NCBI RefSeq assembly: GCF_900177815.1
Contig: NZ_FXAZ01000001.1
Span: 310,001-374,000 of the forward strand
From: Paenibacillus aquistagni
GTDB lineage: Bacteria > Bacillota > Bacilli > Paenibacillales > Paenibacillaceae
Reading direction: 5' to 3'
DNA length: 64,000 nt
In this document: one piece after another, positions 9,434 to 18,181 of the stretch
Numbering within the stretch: position 1 is the stretch's first letter
How the letters are laid out: the number at the start of each line of letters is the position of its first letter
Position numbers and translations under genes: made by a program
Notes under the pieces: model-generated
What the model was told of the DNA's origin: nothing
Databases searched by the model: none
What the model saw: only the letters and a program-made list of their open reading frames with translations

Positions 9434-10259
9434 CTTCTTGGCCATAAAATACATGGTGTACCTTTTCCAAATCTTCTTCATATTTGGCATGGGTCACTTG
9501 AATCAGCTGGTGGAACACACCTTCTAGTTGATTCTGCAGCAAGCGCAGCGCCTCGGCGGTAATGCCGCCGGGGACAGCTACGCGCTGCTTAAGTTGTTCT
9601 GGCGTAAAGCCGCCTTCTGTGAGAAGCTTGCCTGTTCCATGGACCATCTCACAAGCTAGGCGCGTGGCCTCCTTTTTATCTATGCCCGTCACTTCAACAG
9701 CTGCCTCTACCCATTTCTCTAGGAAAAATGAGATGAAGGCAGGTCCGCAGCTGCACAAATCACTCGTAATACGCGTGTATTCCTCCGATATTTGAATCGG
9801 TCTACTGATCGACATCATCAGCTGCTCGAGCAGCAATCGATCCTCAGTCTGTATACGGGAGCCGTACATTCCAATGGACGCCCCGCTCCACACATAATTC
9901 GTAATGCTCGGAATAATCTTAGCAATTTTACACTTCAACTGGCTTTCCAGATGCTCAATAAGAACAGGACTTGTGATCGATACAAGAATCAGATCTGGTC
10001 GATCGCACTGTGCGATCTCATCCACGACCTTTTTATATTCCATAGGTTTGATGCATAAGAACACGATATGGCTGTGTTCAATTACCTCTGCTATCGTTGA
10101 AGCGACATGTAATCCCTCGTATTGAGCGGCAAGCAGCTGTGCCTTTTGCGGGGTTCGATTAATGGCTGTGACCTGTTCTGGCTCCAGGGCCCCTGATTGA
10201 ATCAGGGCTTCGATAAGTATGGATCCCATGCTACCTGTTCCTATGAATCCGACCTTCAC
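9414..10259 (-). CDS. comER: ComER, pyrroline-5-carboxylate reductase-like protein
   Basis: A 281-residue NAD(P)-binding protein of the ProC family. It opens with the Rossmann motif [11 protein letters not shown] and later has the P5C reductase-type segment [12 protein letters not shown]. Its position, reverse to and just upstream of comEA, is that of B. subtilis comER, which is not needed for transformation and has been linked to sporulation and biofilm control. I chose the GTG start at 10259 because AGGAGGG lies 8 bases upstream; the open frame extends 69 codons further without homology. The 3' end runs 20 bases into leuS. Confidence 0.85.
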   Translation of the reverse strand: MKVGFIGTGSMGSILIEALIQSGALEPEQVTAINRTPQKAQLLAAQYEGLHVASTIAEVIEHSHIVFLCIKPMEYKKVVDEIAQCDRPDLILVSITSPVLIEHLESQLKCKIAKIIPSITNYVWSGASIGMYGSRIQTEDRLLLEQLMMSISRPIQISEEYTRITSDLCSCGPAFISFFLEKWVEAAVEVTGIDKKEATRLACEMVHGTGKLLTEGGFTPEQLKQRVAVPGGITAEALRLLQNQLEGVFHQLIQVTHAKYEEDLEKVHHVFYGQEVNRPQY

Positions 10260-10432
10260 CGGGGTATCCCTCCTTAACCGTATTGTTCGCCCACAGCTGC
10301 AAGGGATGATAACAGGAAATGGACTTGTCGTGACAAGGAATAGGCGAACACGATTATTCCATGATAGCTTCACTATATGTCGACATGGTTGGCCATTATT
10401 CCGCTCCAAGCTGTGATACTTGTGCGGAAGGT

Positions 10433-10456
10433 CATCTCGCCAGTACAGCGAGATGG
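10433..10456. repeat. Perfect inverted repeat in the comER-comEA intergenic region
   Basis: CATCTCGC and GCGAGATG (8 bp, extendable by one G-T pair) flank a seven-base loop CAGTACA. It sits in the 352-base divergent gap (10260-10611), which otherwise holds no credible gene. No T tract follows on either strand, so it is more likely an operator or an RNA structure than a terminator. Confidence 0.5.
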
Positions 10457-10611
10457 AATCCTCCAACGTGCTGCGTCAGATCCTGCTTCCATGATTGCAG
10501 CGGCATTCGGAATTGTTTATGGGTAAATAAAGAGTCGGTGGATATGGAGCTTAAGGAAGTGCCATTGAACTGCTAACGATATTCTGAAATGAGAATAGAG
10601 GAGATGCAGGG

Positions 10612-11223
10612 ATGAATCGAGGATTAAGGAAAAGTACATTCAGTAAGGAAAAAGTCATATTAACGATATGCGGTGGGGTTGGAGCTTTGTTATTTGTCCT
10701 CATGTGGATCCTGCCTCAATTCGCCAAGGAGGAAGCCGGCTGGCAGGCTATCAATCAGCTTGTTGAAGAGCGAATTTTGGAAGAGCAGCCAAAACCGACC
10801 GCTCGTGAGGAGAAGCAGCAGGGGCAGAAGGAGGCAGCGAATCCTAATGTTGCTTCATCCCATACAGAATCGAACAATCCACAGACTCAGCCTAATCAGG
10901 CTGCAGGCGAGTCTAGTGAACAGGTGTCGGCACCAGCTGCCGAAGGCTCTCTCAAGCAGCCAAAGCAAGCGCTGGAAGCAGAGCAGACAGCATCTGCTGC
11001 ACGCCCACCAGCAGTGAAGCCAGAGGGCAGTATAGACATTAACACGGCAACAGAGGAGGAATTGACATCTTTGCCAGGCATAGGCCCCGCTAAGGCAAAA
11101 GCGATACTGGCATATCGAGAACAGCGTGGCCGTTTTAAGAAGCCGGAAGATTTGCTGGAAGTGAAGGGGATCGGCCCGAAGATGCTCGCTAAGATGAAGG
11201 ACAAGCTCTATTTTGACTCGTAA
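10612..11223 (+). CDS. comEA: ComEA, competence DNA receptor
   Basis: A 203-residue membrane-anchored DNA-binding protein used for DNA uptake. One N-terminal membrane segment (about residues 14-36) is followed by about 100 residues of Gln/Glu/Ala/Pro-rich linker, then a C-terminal tandem helix-hairpin-helix domain starting SIDINTATEEEL, with the two GIGP hairpins (LPGIGPAKA and VKGIGPKML). The linker replaces the folded oligomerisation domain that B. subtilis ComEA carries between anchor and DNA-binding domain. It is the first gene of comEABC, though a terminator follows comEB. Confidence 0.92.
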   Translation: MNRGLRKSTFSKEKVILTICGGVGALLFVLMWILPQFAKEEAGWQAINQLVEERILEEQPKPTAREEKQQGQKEAANPNVASSHTESNNPQTQPNQAAGESSEQVSAPAAEGSLKQPKQALEAEQTASAARPPAVKPEGSIDINTATEEELTSLPGIGPAKAKAILAYREQRGRFKKPEDLLEVKGIGPKMLAKMKDKLYFDS

Positions 11224-11258
11224 ATGAAGGCTTTATATCATTATGCTTAAGCCGCATA

Positions 11259-11288
11259 TTGCGAAAGATCAAAAAACGTGATTACAAT
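11259..11288 (+). promoter_or_regulatory. Possible sigma-A promoter for comEB
   Basis: TTGCGA (11259-11264) and TACAAT (11283-11288) lie 18 bases apart in the gap between comEA and comEB. It would let comEB be made independently of the competence genes, which makes sense for a nucleotide-metabolism enzyme. Confidence 0.5.
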
Positions 11289-11368
11289 AGAAGCATAACT
11301 GGCGGATCAATGGACGATCTACAAGGCAGCAAGTGAGCGAACTAACCTTAGACAGGAGCATCAAACAC

Positions 11369-11890
11369 ATGACATCTACGATTAGAAAAGACTGGGATAC
11401 GTATTTTATGGATATCGCTTATATGGTCTCTACACGCTCCCAATGCCCAAGGCGCCATGTTGGTGCTGTGCTTGTGCAGGGCAAGAAGCTGCTCGGAACA
11501 GCTTATAACGGAGCGCCTATGGGCGTGCCGGATTGCACAGAAGCTGGATGCATGATTGCAGAGCAGCTTGAGCTCGTGATTCATCCAGACGGTACGGAAG
11601 AGATGGTCAAGAAGGAGCGCTGCATCCGCACGATTCATGCTGAGCAGAATCTGCTATTGTTTACAGATCGAATGGACCGGGAAGGGGCGACCGTATATGT
11701 GACGGACCAGCCATGCTGGACGTGCGCCAATATGCTTGCCAACAGCGGAGTCAAGGAAATTGTATTCCACCGCCCTTATTTGAAGGATGCGGATAAAGTA
11801 ACGGCTCTCATGAGTCAGTTAGGCATTACGTTTCGATCATTGGACCATTATCAACCTCCTGCCGAAACGGTTATGGAGCCTACTCCTTAA
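11369..11890 (+). CDS. comEB: ComEB, dCMP deaminase family protein
   Basis: A 173-residue zinc-dependent deaminase of the ComEB/dCMP deaminase family, making dUMP from dCMP. The zinc site is complete: HAEQN (His and proton-shuttling Glu, near residue 89) and PCWTCANML (two Cys, near 113-116). I chose ATG 11369, which has AGGAG ten bases upstream; a GTG at 11333 is in frame with a poor binding site. In B. subtilis comEB is dispensable for DNA uptake. A terminator directly follows, separating it from comEC. Confidence 0.93.
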   Translation: MTSTIRKDWDTYFMDIAYMVSTRSQCPRRHVGAVLVQGKKLLGTAYNGAPMGVPDCTEAGCMIAEQLELVIHPDGTEEMVKKERCIRTIHAEQNLLLFTDRMDREGATVYVTDQPCWTCANMLANSGVKEIVFHRPYLKDADKVTALMSQLGITFRSLDHYQPPAETVMEPTP

Positions 11891-11918
11891 TTTATTATTC
11901 ATAGGTTTACTTACAAGG

Positions 11919-11965
11919 AAGAACCTTAATCTGGCTTAGCATTGCCGGATCTAGGTTCTTTTTTT
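11919..11965 (+). terminator. Intrinsic terminator between comEB and comEC
   Basis: AAGAACCT (11919-11926) pairs with AGGTTCTT (11953-11960), and the inner CTGGC/GCCGG segment also pairs. Seven T residues follow. It may act as a partial terminator that lowers comEC expression relative to comEB. Confidence 0.8.
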
Positions 11966-12002
11966 ACGTTGTATCTCGGCTAGAAATAAAGGAGGCGATT
12001 AC

Positions 12003-14594
12003 ATGCTGATGCGGCGCCCGATTGCAGCGTGTGCGGTGCTGTGGATCATCGGAATTCATTTGGCTGTATCCTACAAAGGGGTTATGGCCTGGGGAATGAT
12101 AGCCTGCATAATGGCCATGCTAGGTGTTTTGTTTTATACGAAGAAACTATCGCTTTTGCTGCTGCTGTTATATGCGGCAAGCGTCATTCTATCCTATGGT
12201 TATTTCTTTTGGTACGATTCCAATCAGAGCTCTGCTTTTCAATCAACGGGCCTATCCGCTAGCCAATATATAGACAACACAGGTGAGTCTTCATTTGTTG
12301 GCCAAGCCGAGGGGTGGATTGATTCACCTGTTGAGGTTGATGGCGATCGTGTGCAATTTGAGCTTCGTACGATTAGCTGGACGGATTCTAAAGGCGAAGT
12401 AGCCGAGTTTCGCGGTGAGCGGCTGCTCGTTCAAGTGAAGCTGAAACAGAAGAAGGAAGTAGAGCAAGCGAGCCAATGGGCAAGAGGGCAGCGGGTAAAC
12501 GTACAGGGGGAGCTGGAGCTTCCGGGGACAAGCAGCAATTTTGGCGCATTTGATTATAGAGAGTATCTTCGCTATAAGCATATGTATTGGCTGCTGAAGG
12601 GAGAAGGGGGACAGGCAGTCAGCTTCTTAAGTGATTCGTCAGCTTGGTCGCTGACGGGATTCATGGGCAGCATCGAGGCATGGAGAGAGAAGGCTGCGAG
12701 CATCTATGATCAACTGCTTCCCAAGGATCAAAGCACCTATCTCCAAGGACTTGTGCTTGGCATGCGAAGCGATCTGGATGTTCAGATTGAGCATTCCTTC
12801 TCAGAGCTGGGATTAACCCATGTGCTTGCCATTTCTGGTCTTCATGTTGCGGTATTTGTGGGGAGCTGTTTGTTTGTGTTCAGGCTGCTCAGACTTACCC
12901 GAGAGACCTCGCTTGTGATCGTGATGATCCTTATTCCGCTGTACGTTGTATTTACGGGAGCCTCTCCTTCTGTTGTTCGGGCAGGCATGATGTCTGTGCT
13001 GGCGCTTATTGGCCTTCGCCAGGGATGGATTAAGGATGGGCTTCATCTGTTGGCGGGAGCACTGCTCGCGATGCTGTTCTTTGAGCCGTATTATGCGATG
13101 AATGTCAGCTTTCAGCTGTCCTTTACCGTCACGGCAGGCTTAATCATTGGAGTACCTCTTCTACAGAAGCTGTGGCCTGTGAATTGGCCGGGCTGGCTGC
13201 GCTCCTCTTTATCGGTATCCATCACCGCGCAGCTCGTGTCTTTTCCCTTAACCATCTATTATTTTAATCAAATATCGCTCTTATCTTTGCTGGCGAATTT
13301 GGTCTTCGTTCCCTTTATCAGCGGTGTTGTGCTGCCGCTTGGGACGCTTACGCTACTTGTGTCTATAGCCTGGTACAAGGCAGCGCTTCCGCTAGCTTGG
13401 CTCTTGAAGCAGTGCAATGATCTAACGTTCACGCTTATTCACGGGCTGTCTCGTTTTGAACAAGCGACCCTAATCTTCGCCACTCCTCCATTATGGTGGA
13501 TTGCCGCCTATTATGGATTGTTGCTCACCATTCTCTTTTCTCTTCATAAACTTAGAACAAGGAGTGGCAGGCATTCCTCTTCTACCGAGGATACTGTTCC
13601 GCTTGAAGCTTTTCAGCGCGTCTCTAGAAGCACAAGCAAAGTGCAAAGACTAGGCTTGTCAGGCGCCATACTCGCCTTCACGTTCACATTGTATATAGGT
13701 TATACGTATGGACCGCCAGCTCACACAACGTTGTCTGTCCTTGATATCGGTCAAGGCGACAGTCTGCTCTTGCACACTTCAAGCGGTCGCGCTATTCTCA
13801 TTGATGGTGGCGGGACGATAAGCTTTGAACGAAAAGGAGACGAATGGAAGCGCAGGAGAAAGCCGTATGAGGTTGGTGCAAGCAGAATTGTGCCTCTCTT
13901 GAAGCAGCGAGGAATACGCCAGTTGGATGCGGTTGTTCTGACACACGGAGACGCGGATCATGCGGGTGGTCTTCAAGCCGTCATCGAACAAATTGGTGCG
14001 GACCGCCTCATTATGAATGGGACCTGGAAGACCTCATCCACGTTGACCCGACTATATCAAGCTGCCTTGGATCGCGGGATACCTATTATTGGCTGGAATG
14101 CGAATGATCAGTGGGAGATAGATGATACAGCCAAGCTTACAGTCATGTACCCGAGCAAACACGAGCTGCCGCTCCCTGTAGAGAAGGATCAAAATGACGC
14201 CTCCTTAGTGTTGATGCTCACCATGATGAAGGGGAAAGCGTCGGGCACGGTTCTACTAACTGGCGACATCGGCATGCCGCAAGAGCGAGAAATTGTGTCA
14301 TTGCTGGAGTCAACAGATGTTGATATCCCTCATTTCATTGATGTCCTTAAGGTTGCGCATCATGGCAGCAAGACCTCGACTTCGAAGCAGTGGATGGATC
14401 ATTTTAAACCGCGCATAAGCGTGATTTCAGTCGGCAAGAACAACCGTTACGGGCATCCGAGCGAGGTTACGCTTCAGACATTAAAAGAGGCTGGCAGTCA
14501 GGTATGGCGCACCGATCATCACGGGGAAATACAACTATCCATGGATTCGCAAGGTTTGAAGCTAAGAGCAAAACATGATAGGATGACTCAGTAG
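12003..14594 (+). CDS. comEC: ComEC/Rec2 DNA uptake channel
   Basis: An 863-residue integral membrane protein that carries single-stranded DNA across the membrane during transformation. It has an N-terminal DUF4131 region with membrane segments, a central competence domain (about residues 225-510, with LGLTHVLAISGLHVAV), and a C-terminal metallo-beta-lactamase-like domain with VLDIGQGDSLLL and THGDADHAGG (near residue 647), proposed to degrade the non-transported strand. AAAGGAGG precedes the ATG. The presence of comEA and comEC argues the strain can at least encode the uptake machinery; pilus genes are not in this window. Confidence 0.95.
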   Translation: MLMRRPIAACAVLWIIGIHLAVSYKGVMAWGMIACIMAMLGVLFYTKKLSLLLLLLYAASVILSYGYFFWYDSNQSSAFQSTGLSASQYIDNTGESSFVGQAEGWIDSPVEVDGDRVQFELRTISWTDSKGEVAEFRGERLLVQVKLKQKKEVEQASQWARGQRVNVQGELELPGTSSNFGAFDYREYLRYKHMYWLLKGEGGQAVSFLSDSSAWSLTGFMGSIEAWREKAASIYDQLLPKDQSTYLQGLVLGMRSDLDVQIEHSFSELGLTHVLAISGLHVAVFVGSCLFVFRLLRLTRETSLVIVMILIPLYVVFTGASPSVVRAGMMSVLALIGLRQGWIKDGLHLLAGALLAMLFFEPYYAMNVSFQLSFTVTAGLIIGVPLLQKLWPVNWPGWLRSSLSVSITAQLVSFPLTIYYFNQISLLSLLANLVFVPFISGVVLPLGTLTLLVSIAWYKAALPLAWLLKQCNDLTFTLIHGLSRFEQATLIFATPPLWWIAAYYGLLLTILFSLHKLRTRSGRHSSSTEDTVPLEAFQRVSRSTSKVQRLGLSGAILAFTFTLYIGYTYGPPAHTTLSVLDIGQGDSLLLHTSSGRAILIDGGGTISFERKGDEWKRRRKPYEVGASRIVPLLKQRGIRQLDAVVLTHGDADHAGGLQAVIEQIGADRLIMNGTWKTSSTLTRLYQAALDRGIPIIGWNANDQWEIDDTAKLTVMYPSKHELPLPVEKDQNDASLVLMLTMMKGKASGTVLLTGDIGMPQEREIVSLLESTDVDIPHFIDVLKVAHHGSKTSTSKQWMDHFKPRISVISVGKNNRYGHPSEVTLQTLKEAGSQVWRTDHHGEIQLSMDSQGLKLRAKHDRMTQ

Positions 14595-14826
14595 ATTTAT
14601 GCGGCTAAAGTTCATGATGATGCGTTGAACCAAGCAGGCAAACGATCCCTTACCCTACATAATTGTCACACAAACGAACAGACTTTTGAGCCTGTTCCTG
14701 TTATGATAATAGCTAATTCCAACCTTAACATTGAAAGATAAGAGAGAACTTATGCCGACTAATGCACATGTTTTAAGATGAGCATGTCACGATTTGGACA
14801 CTTCACAATAAAAAAAGAAACCAACC

Positions 14827-14853
14827 TGCAACCATTTTCGCCTTGTTTGCGTC
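14827..14853 (+). promoter_or_regulatory. ECF-sigma type promoter upstream of the sigma factor gene
   Basis: TGCAAC (14827-14832) is followed 17 bases later by CGTC (14850-14853), with the T-rich stretch ATTTT just after the AAC motif. This is the AAC / CGT architecture used by extracytoplasmic-function sigma factors, and its place 29 bases before the sigma gene suggests autoregulation. No sigma-A promoter of comparable quality was found in the gap. Confidence 0.6.
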
Positions 14854-14881
14854 AATGGATATGCAAGAGAGGGGGATCTAA

Positions 14882-15430
14882 GTGGTAGAGCAAGAACTCA
14901 TCCGAGCTGCTCAATCCGGCGATCGCGATGCTTTGATTACTCTTTTGCGAGAGATAGAACCGTATGTGTACCGTACGGCCTATTATCTGGTACACAATGA
15001 GCAAGATGCCATGGACGCGTCCCAAGAGGCCTTAATCCGCATTTATACAAAGATTAATTCGTACGAAGAGAAAGCGCAATTCAAAACATGGGTTCAGCGA
15101 ATTGTGACTAATATCGTCATTGACAAATTCCGCCGCTCCAAGCCGACGGTGTCTATAGACGAGCACAATCTCGTGTTTCTAGGGAAAGAAGACGTAGAAA
15201 AAGAAGTGCTGTCATCTTATGCAGCTCAGGATATACGTGAGGCGATTGATCGCCTTCCTGAACATCACCGTACGGTAGTCGTACTGCGGTATCTTCAAGA
15301 CTTTTCATACAATGAGATCGCGGAAAGTCTGAACTTGCCTCTAAATACGGTTAAGTCTTATCTATTCCGTGCGCGTCAACAACTGCAGACGATGCTGCAA
15401 GATTATGAGAAAGGTGGTGTGCGAGGATGA
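14882..15430 (+). CDS. ECF RNA polymerase sigma factor, SigW-like
   Basis: A 182-residue group IV sigma factor with region 2 (about residues 10-85, containing DAMDASQEALIRIYTKI and FKTWVQRIVTNIVIDKFRRSKP) and region 4 (about 115-172, with LPEHHRTVVVLRYLQDFSYNEIAESL and the helix LPLNTVKSYLFRAR). The wording is close to SigW/SigV-type factors of cell-envelope stress. GTG start at 14882 with AGAGGGGG upstream. It overlaps the anti-sigma gene by four bases. It is inserted between comEC and holA, which are adjacent in B. subtilis. Confidence 0.92.
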   Translation: MVEQELIRAAQSGDRDALITLLREIEPYVYRTAYYLVHNEQDAMDASQEALIRIYTKINSYEEKAQFKTWVQRIVTNIVIDKFRRSKPTVSIDEHNLVFLGKEDVEKEVLSSYAAQDIREAIDRLPEHHRTVVVLRYLQDFSYNEIAESLNLPLNTVKSYLFRARQQLQTMLQDYEKGGVRG

Positions 15431-16773
15431 ACTGCCAAGAGGTGGTGACACTTATGCAGCGTGAATTGGATCATGATTTGGATGCTCCAGAACAGAAGCT
15501 TCTGGCAGAGCATTTGAATCGCTGCCCCGCCTGTTCCGAGATGTATGAGCGTTTGAAGCTGCTTAATGAAGATTTGGAGATGCTGCCTAAGGTGATGCCG
15601 CCATTCAGCATTGTCGATTCGATTCTGCCGAAGCTTGATGAGATTGATCGTGAGCAGGCAGCCACTGCAACATCATTTGCGTCAGACCATAAGGAACAGC
15701 CGCGTGACCAACGAACAGCTGATCCACTAACTAAGACATCAGAAGGATATGGAATAGAGAAATCCAAGAAGGGATTTCGATTCAATTGGAAAGCAGCAGG
15801 TGCTGTTGCTGCAGCAGCTGCCGTATTCGGATTGATTATTGTCAATTCCGATCTGCCAAGAACACAAGAAGCTGCGGACTTTTCATCATTAGCCAATACA
15901 GCGTCAGAAACTGCACAGAACCAAAGTGCAGAAAAGGCAGCTTCTGGTTCTGAAGAAAAAATGGGTGCGGCCGCAGAAGACAGAAGCATCGCAGATTCGT
16001 CTAATCAAGAGATCGAAGGGGACTCGGCGGATAAGAGTACTTCGACTGCAGATCCAAAGGTTGATGACTCCGTGGCGAACCCCAATCAGCCTAGTGAACG
16101 GATGAAAAATGCGCCTGGAAGTGTGGCGGAGCAAGAGGTCAAAGTACCTGCCAAAGAGGACAACGGTTCGTCTGCAGACAGCAGCCGTGTTGGTTCCCAA
16201 TCCATCGCTCCAGTAGATCCTACTATTCCGCCAAGCCGTGAAGGGGAACCTGTGCCAAGCAAGAATACGAATACGGGTTCAACGGATAGCGGCAGCCAAG
16301 GTGGTTCTACCACTCCGGAAGACCAGCCTGTAGTGGATGAACAAGAGGAACAAGTGACGGATACGAAGGATCTTCAGGGTGAAGATACGAAAAGTATATT
16401 TCAGATGGTAGATCAGGTCTATTCCTTGTCGCCCGATCAAGCATTTGAGATCATTTGGGTGGAAGGGACGCTGAAGCTGTATCAGAAGGAAGGCGAAGCC
16501 TCTAAGGAGGTTGCTGCGATTCCTTGGAAGTCCAGACCCGAGCATATCTCTTGGTCTGAGGACAGCAAGCAAGTGCGGCTTCATTTTACAGCTGCTGATA
16601 AAAAAGTGACGACATGGTCCTATGAGGTTGGCCAGGATGGGTTCAAGAACCGGACATCTGTCACCCAAGAGGGGGAGAGTGTTCTTCATCATACAGACCC
16701 CTCAGCTGAAGCTAACAAGGATGCTTCGGTCGACCAGCAAAATCAGCTCCCAACAGGCCAGAACAACAAGTAA
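15427..16773 (+). CDS. Membrane anti-sigma factor with ZAS zinc motif
   Basis: A 448-residue partner of the upstream sigma factor. The cytoplasmic N-terminus has the zinc-associated anti-sigma motif H29-x3-C33-x2-C36. One membrane segment follows at about 121-140. Outside the membrane there is a Ser/Glu/Asp/Gln/Pro-rich low-complexity stretch of about 170 residues, then a small folded-looking domain (about 325-420, SIFQMVDQVYSLSPDQAFEIIWVEG). This layout suggests signal-dependent release, perhaps by regulated proteolysis, but that is inference. It is coupled to the sigma gene by an ATGA overlap. The extracytoplasmic domain was not recognised. Confidence 0.88.
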   Translation: MNCQEVVTLMQRELDHDLDAPEQKLLAEHLNRCPACSEMYERLKLLNEDLEMLPKVMPPFSIVDSILPKLDEIDREQAATATSFASDHKEQPRDQRTADPLTKTSEGYGIEKSKKGFRFNWKAAGAVAAAAAVFGLIIVNSDLPRTQEAADFSSLANTASETAQNQSAEKAASGSEEKMGAAAEDRSIADSSNQEIEGDSADKSTSTADPKVDDSVANPNQPSERMKNAPGSVAEQEVKVPAKEDNGSSADSSRVGSQSIAPVDPTIPPSREGEPVPSKNTNTGSTDSGSQGGSTTPEDQPVVDEQEEQVTDTKDLQGEDTKSIFQMVDQVYSLSPDQAFEIIWVEGTLKLYQKEGEASKEVAAIPWKSRPEHISWSEDSKQVRLHFTAADKKVTTWSYEVGQDGFKNRTSVTQEGESVLHHTDPSAEANKDASVDQQNQLPTGQNNK

Positions 16774-16843
16774 TAATAGCAGTGCATAAGCTAGCGGTGT
16801 TCACGATTAAAACATAATCTTGTCTTGGCTCTTTATGCACACA

Positions 16844-16872
16844 TTGACTTGAAGCTACGTATAGTATGGTAT
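16844..16872 (+). promoter_or_regulatory. Promoter of a candidate small RNA or holA leader
   Basis: TTGACT (16844-16849) and TGGTAT (16867-16872) are 17 bases apart, with further TATATA just downstream. It lies in the 287-base gap between the anti-sigma gene and holA and points at a chain of hairpins ending in a terminator. Confidence 0.55.
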
Positions 16873-16877
16873 ATATG

Positions 16878-17009
16878 AAGTCAAGACGTTCCCGTACGTC
16901 GGTGTAACCATTAACACGCAAGGACCTAGGCTTGTGCTGTTAATGTTTATCATAGATGTTATGGGACAAAGGGATTGTTCGACAGATGTCGTTCAATCCC
17001 TTTGTTTTT
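16878..17009 (+). ncRNA. Candidate structured small RNA (three hairpins, intrinsic terminator)
   Basis: Three consecutive inverted repeats follow a promoter: GACGT/ACGTC (16885-16900), CATTAACA with TGTTAATG plus GCAAG/CTTGT (16909-16945), and a 12-bp perfect stem ACAAAGGGATTG/CAATCCCTTTGT (16966-17005) with an inner CGAC/GTCG stem and five T residues at its end. The last is a strong intrinsic terminator 50 bases before the holA start. It could be an independent RNA of about 130 bases, an attenuating leader of holA, or in part simply the terminator of the sigma operon. No match to a known RNA family was recognised. Confidence 0.5.
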
Positions 17010-17060
17010 ATGAAGAAGTTTGTTATCATGAAGGGCGTACAATTGAAGGAGGTACCCTTG

Positions 17061-18077
17061 GTGGATGTGAAAGATGCGTTAAAAGAAATAAAGCGAGGCG
17101 AGCCTCGCTCTCTATATGTATTGTATGGTACAGAGAAGTATCGCTTGCAGGAATTTGTCTCTGAGCTGATTAACAGAACAGTCCCTGAGGAGAATCGAGA
17201 CTTAGCCATAACCAAGATGGACACATCAGAGACAGCAATCGAGCAGGTCGTAGAAGAGGCTGAGACGATGCCGTTTCTCGTGGAACGCAAGCTTATTCTC
17301 GTTAAAGATCAGACGATCTTTGCATCGGGCAAGGATAAGATGGAGCATCGCGTAGATCGCCTGCTCAAGTATATGGAGTCTCCCCTTGAATCAAGCATTC
17401 TCGTGTTCTTAATTCAGGCGGACAAGCTGGATGAACGCAAGAAGACGGTCAAGGCGGCAAAGGCTGCCGGAGGCGTGCTATCCTTCCTTCCATTTGGCGC
17501 TGAGGAGCTTATGCAATGGGTGAGGAAGGAAGCTGAGAAGCGTTCGAGCCCTATGGACCAAGAAGCGATTCAGACTCTCTTGAACAATGCGGGAACGAAT
17601 CTGCAAACGCTGGTCGTGGAGATTGAGAAGCTGAGCTTGTATGCAGGTCAAGGACAAGCCATTAATAGTGAGATGGTGGATCAGCTGATCTCGCGTACAA
17701 CCGAACAAAATGTATTTCGCTTGGTGGAAGATGTGATTAACGGAAAAGTGGACTCTGCGTTATCCATGCTCTATGAGCTGCTGAAGCAAAAAGAAGAACC
17801 TATTAAGATTCTCGCTCTTATCATTCGTCAGATTCGTATTATGCTTCAGGTAAAGGAGTTGACTGGCCGCAGTTTCAGTCAGCAGCAGGCAGCATCCCAG
17901 CTTGGACTTCACCCCTATGCGGTGAAGCTCGCAGCGGAGCAAGCACGCAAGCATGACAGCAAAGCACTGGCAAAGTGGCTCTCTGAGGCAGCAGATCTGG
18001 ATTATGCGATGAAGACAGGAAGAGTGGAGAAGACGCTTGGACTTGAATTACTTATGATGAAAATGGCTGCTCGATAA
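17061..18077 (+). CDS. holA: DNA polymerase III subunit delta
   Basis: The delta subunit opens the sliding clamp as part of the clamp loader. The 338-residue protein has the family opening FVLYG-like segment (SLYVLYGTEKYRLQEF), the LFILVKD-type strand RKLILVKDQTIF, and the helical C-terminal collar domain ending LGLELLMMKMA. I chose GTG 17061, eight bases after AAGGAGG; the frame is open 35 codons further upstream through the terminator hairpin, which cannot be coding. B. subtilis has the same comEC-holA-rpsT order apart from the sigma insertion here. Confidence 0.92.
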   Translation: MDVKDALKEIKRGEPRSLYVLYGTEKYRLQEFVSELINRTVPEENRDLAITKMDTSETAIEQVVEEAETMPFLVERKLILVKDQTIFASGKDKMEHRVDRLLKYMESPLESSILVFLIQADKLDERKKTVKAAKAAGGVLSFLPFGAEELMQWVRKEAEKRSSPMDQEAIQTLLNNAGTNLQTLVVEIEKLSLYAGQGQAINSEMVDQLISRTTEQNVFRLVEDVINGKVDSALSMLYELLKQKEEPIKILALIIRQIRIMLQVKELTGRSFSQQQAASQLGLHPYAVKLAAEQARKHDSKALAKWLSEAADLDYAMKTGRVEKTLGLELLMMKMAAR

Positions 18078-18108
18078 TGATGCTAGCTTGGCAGCCCCAC
18101 ACATAAAA

Positions 18109-18149
18109 GAAGCCGTAAGTTGTTCGCATAGGCGATCACTTACGGCTTC
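18109..18149 (-). terminator. Terminator between convergent holA and rpsT
   Basis: GAAGCCGTAAGT pairs perfectly over 12 bp with ACTTACGGCTTC. An A-rich stretch on the left gives a T-rich tail (TCTTTTATG) for reverse-strand transcription, so it mainly ends rpsT; it may also work for holA. Confidence 0.82.
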
Positions 18150-18181
18150 TTCGCTTAGTGTCTAAGTATGAAAGGCTCGAC

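Noticed and set aside
10361-10576. 71-codon forward frame in the comER-comEA gap
   Set aside because: No ribosome binding site, improbable composition, and it spans the perfect dyad at 10433.
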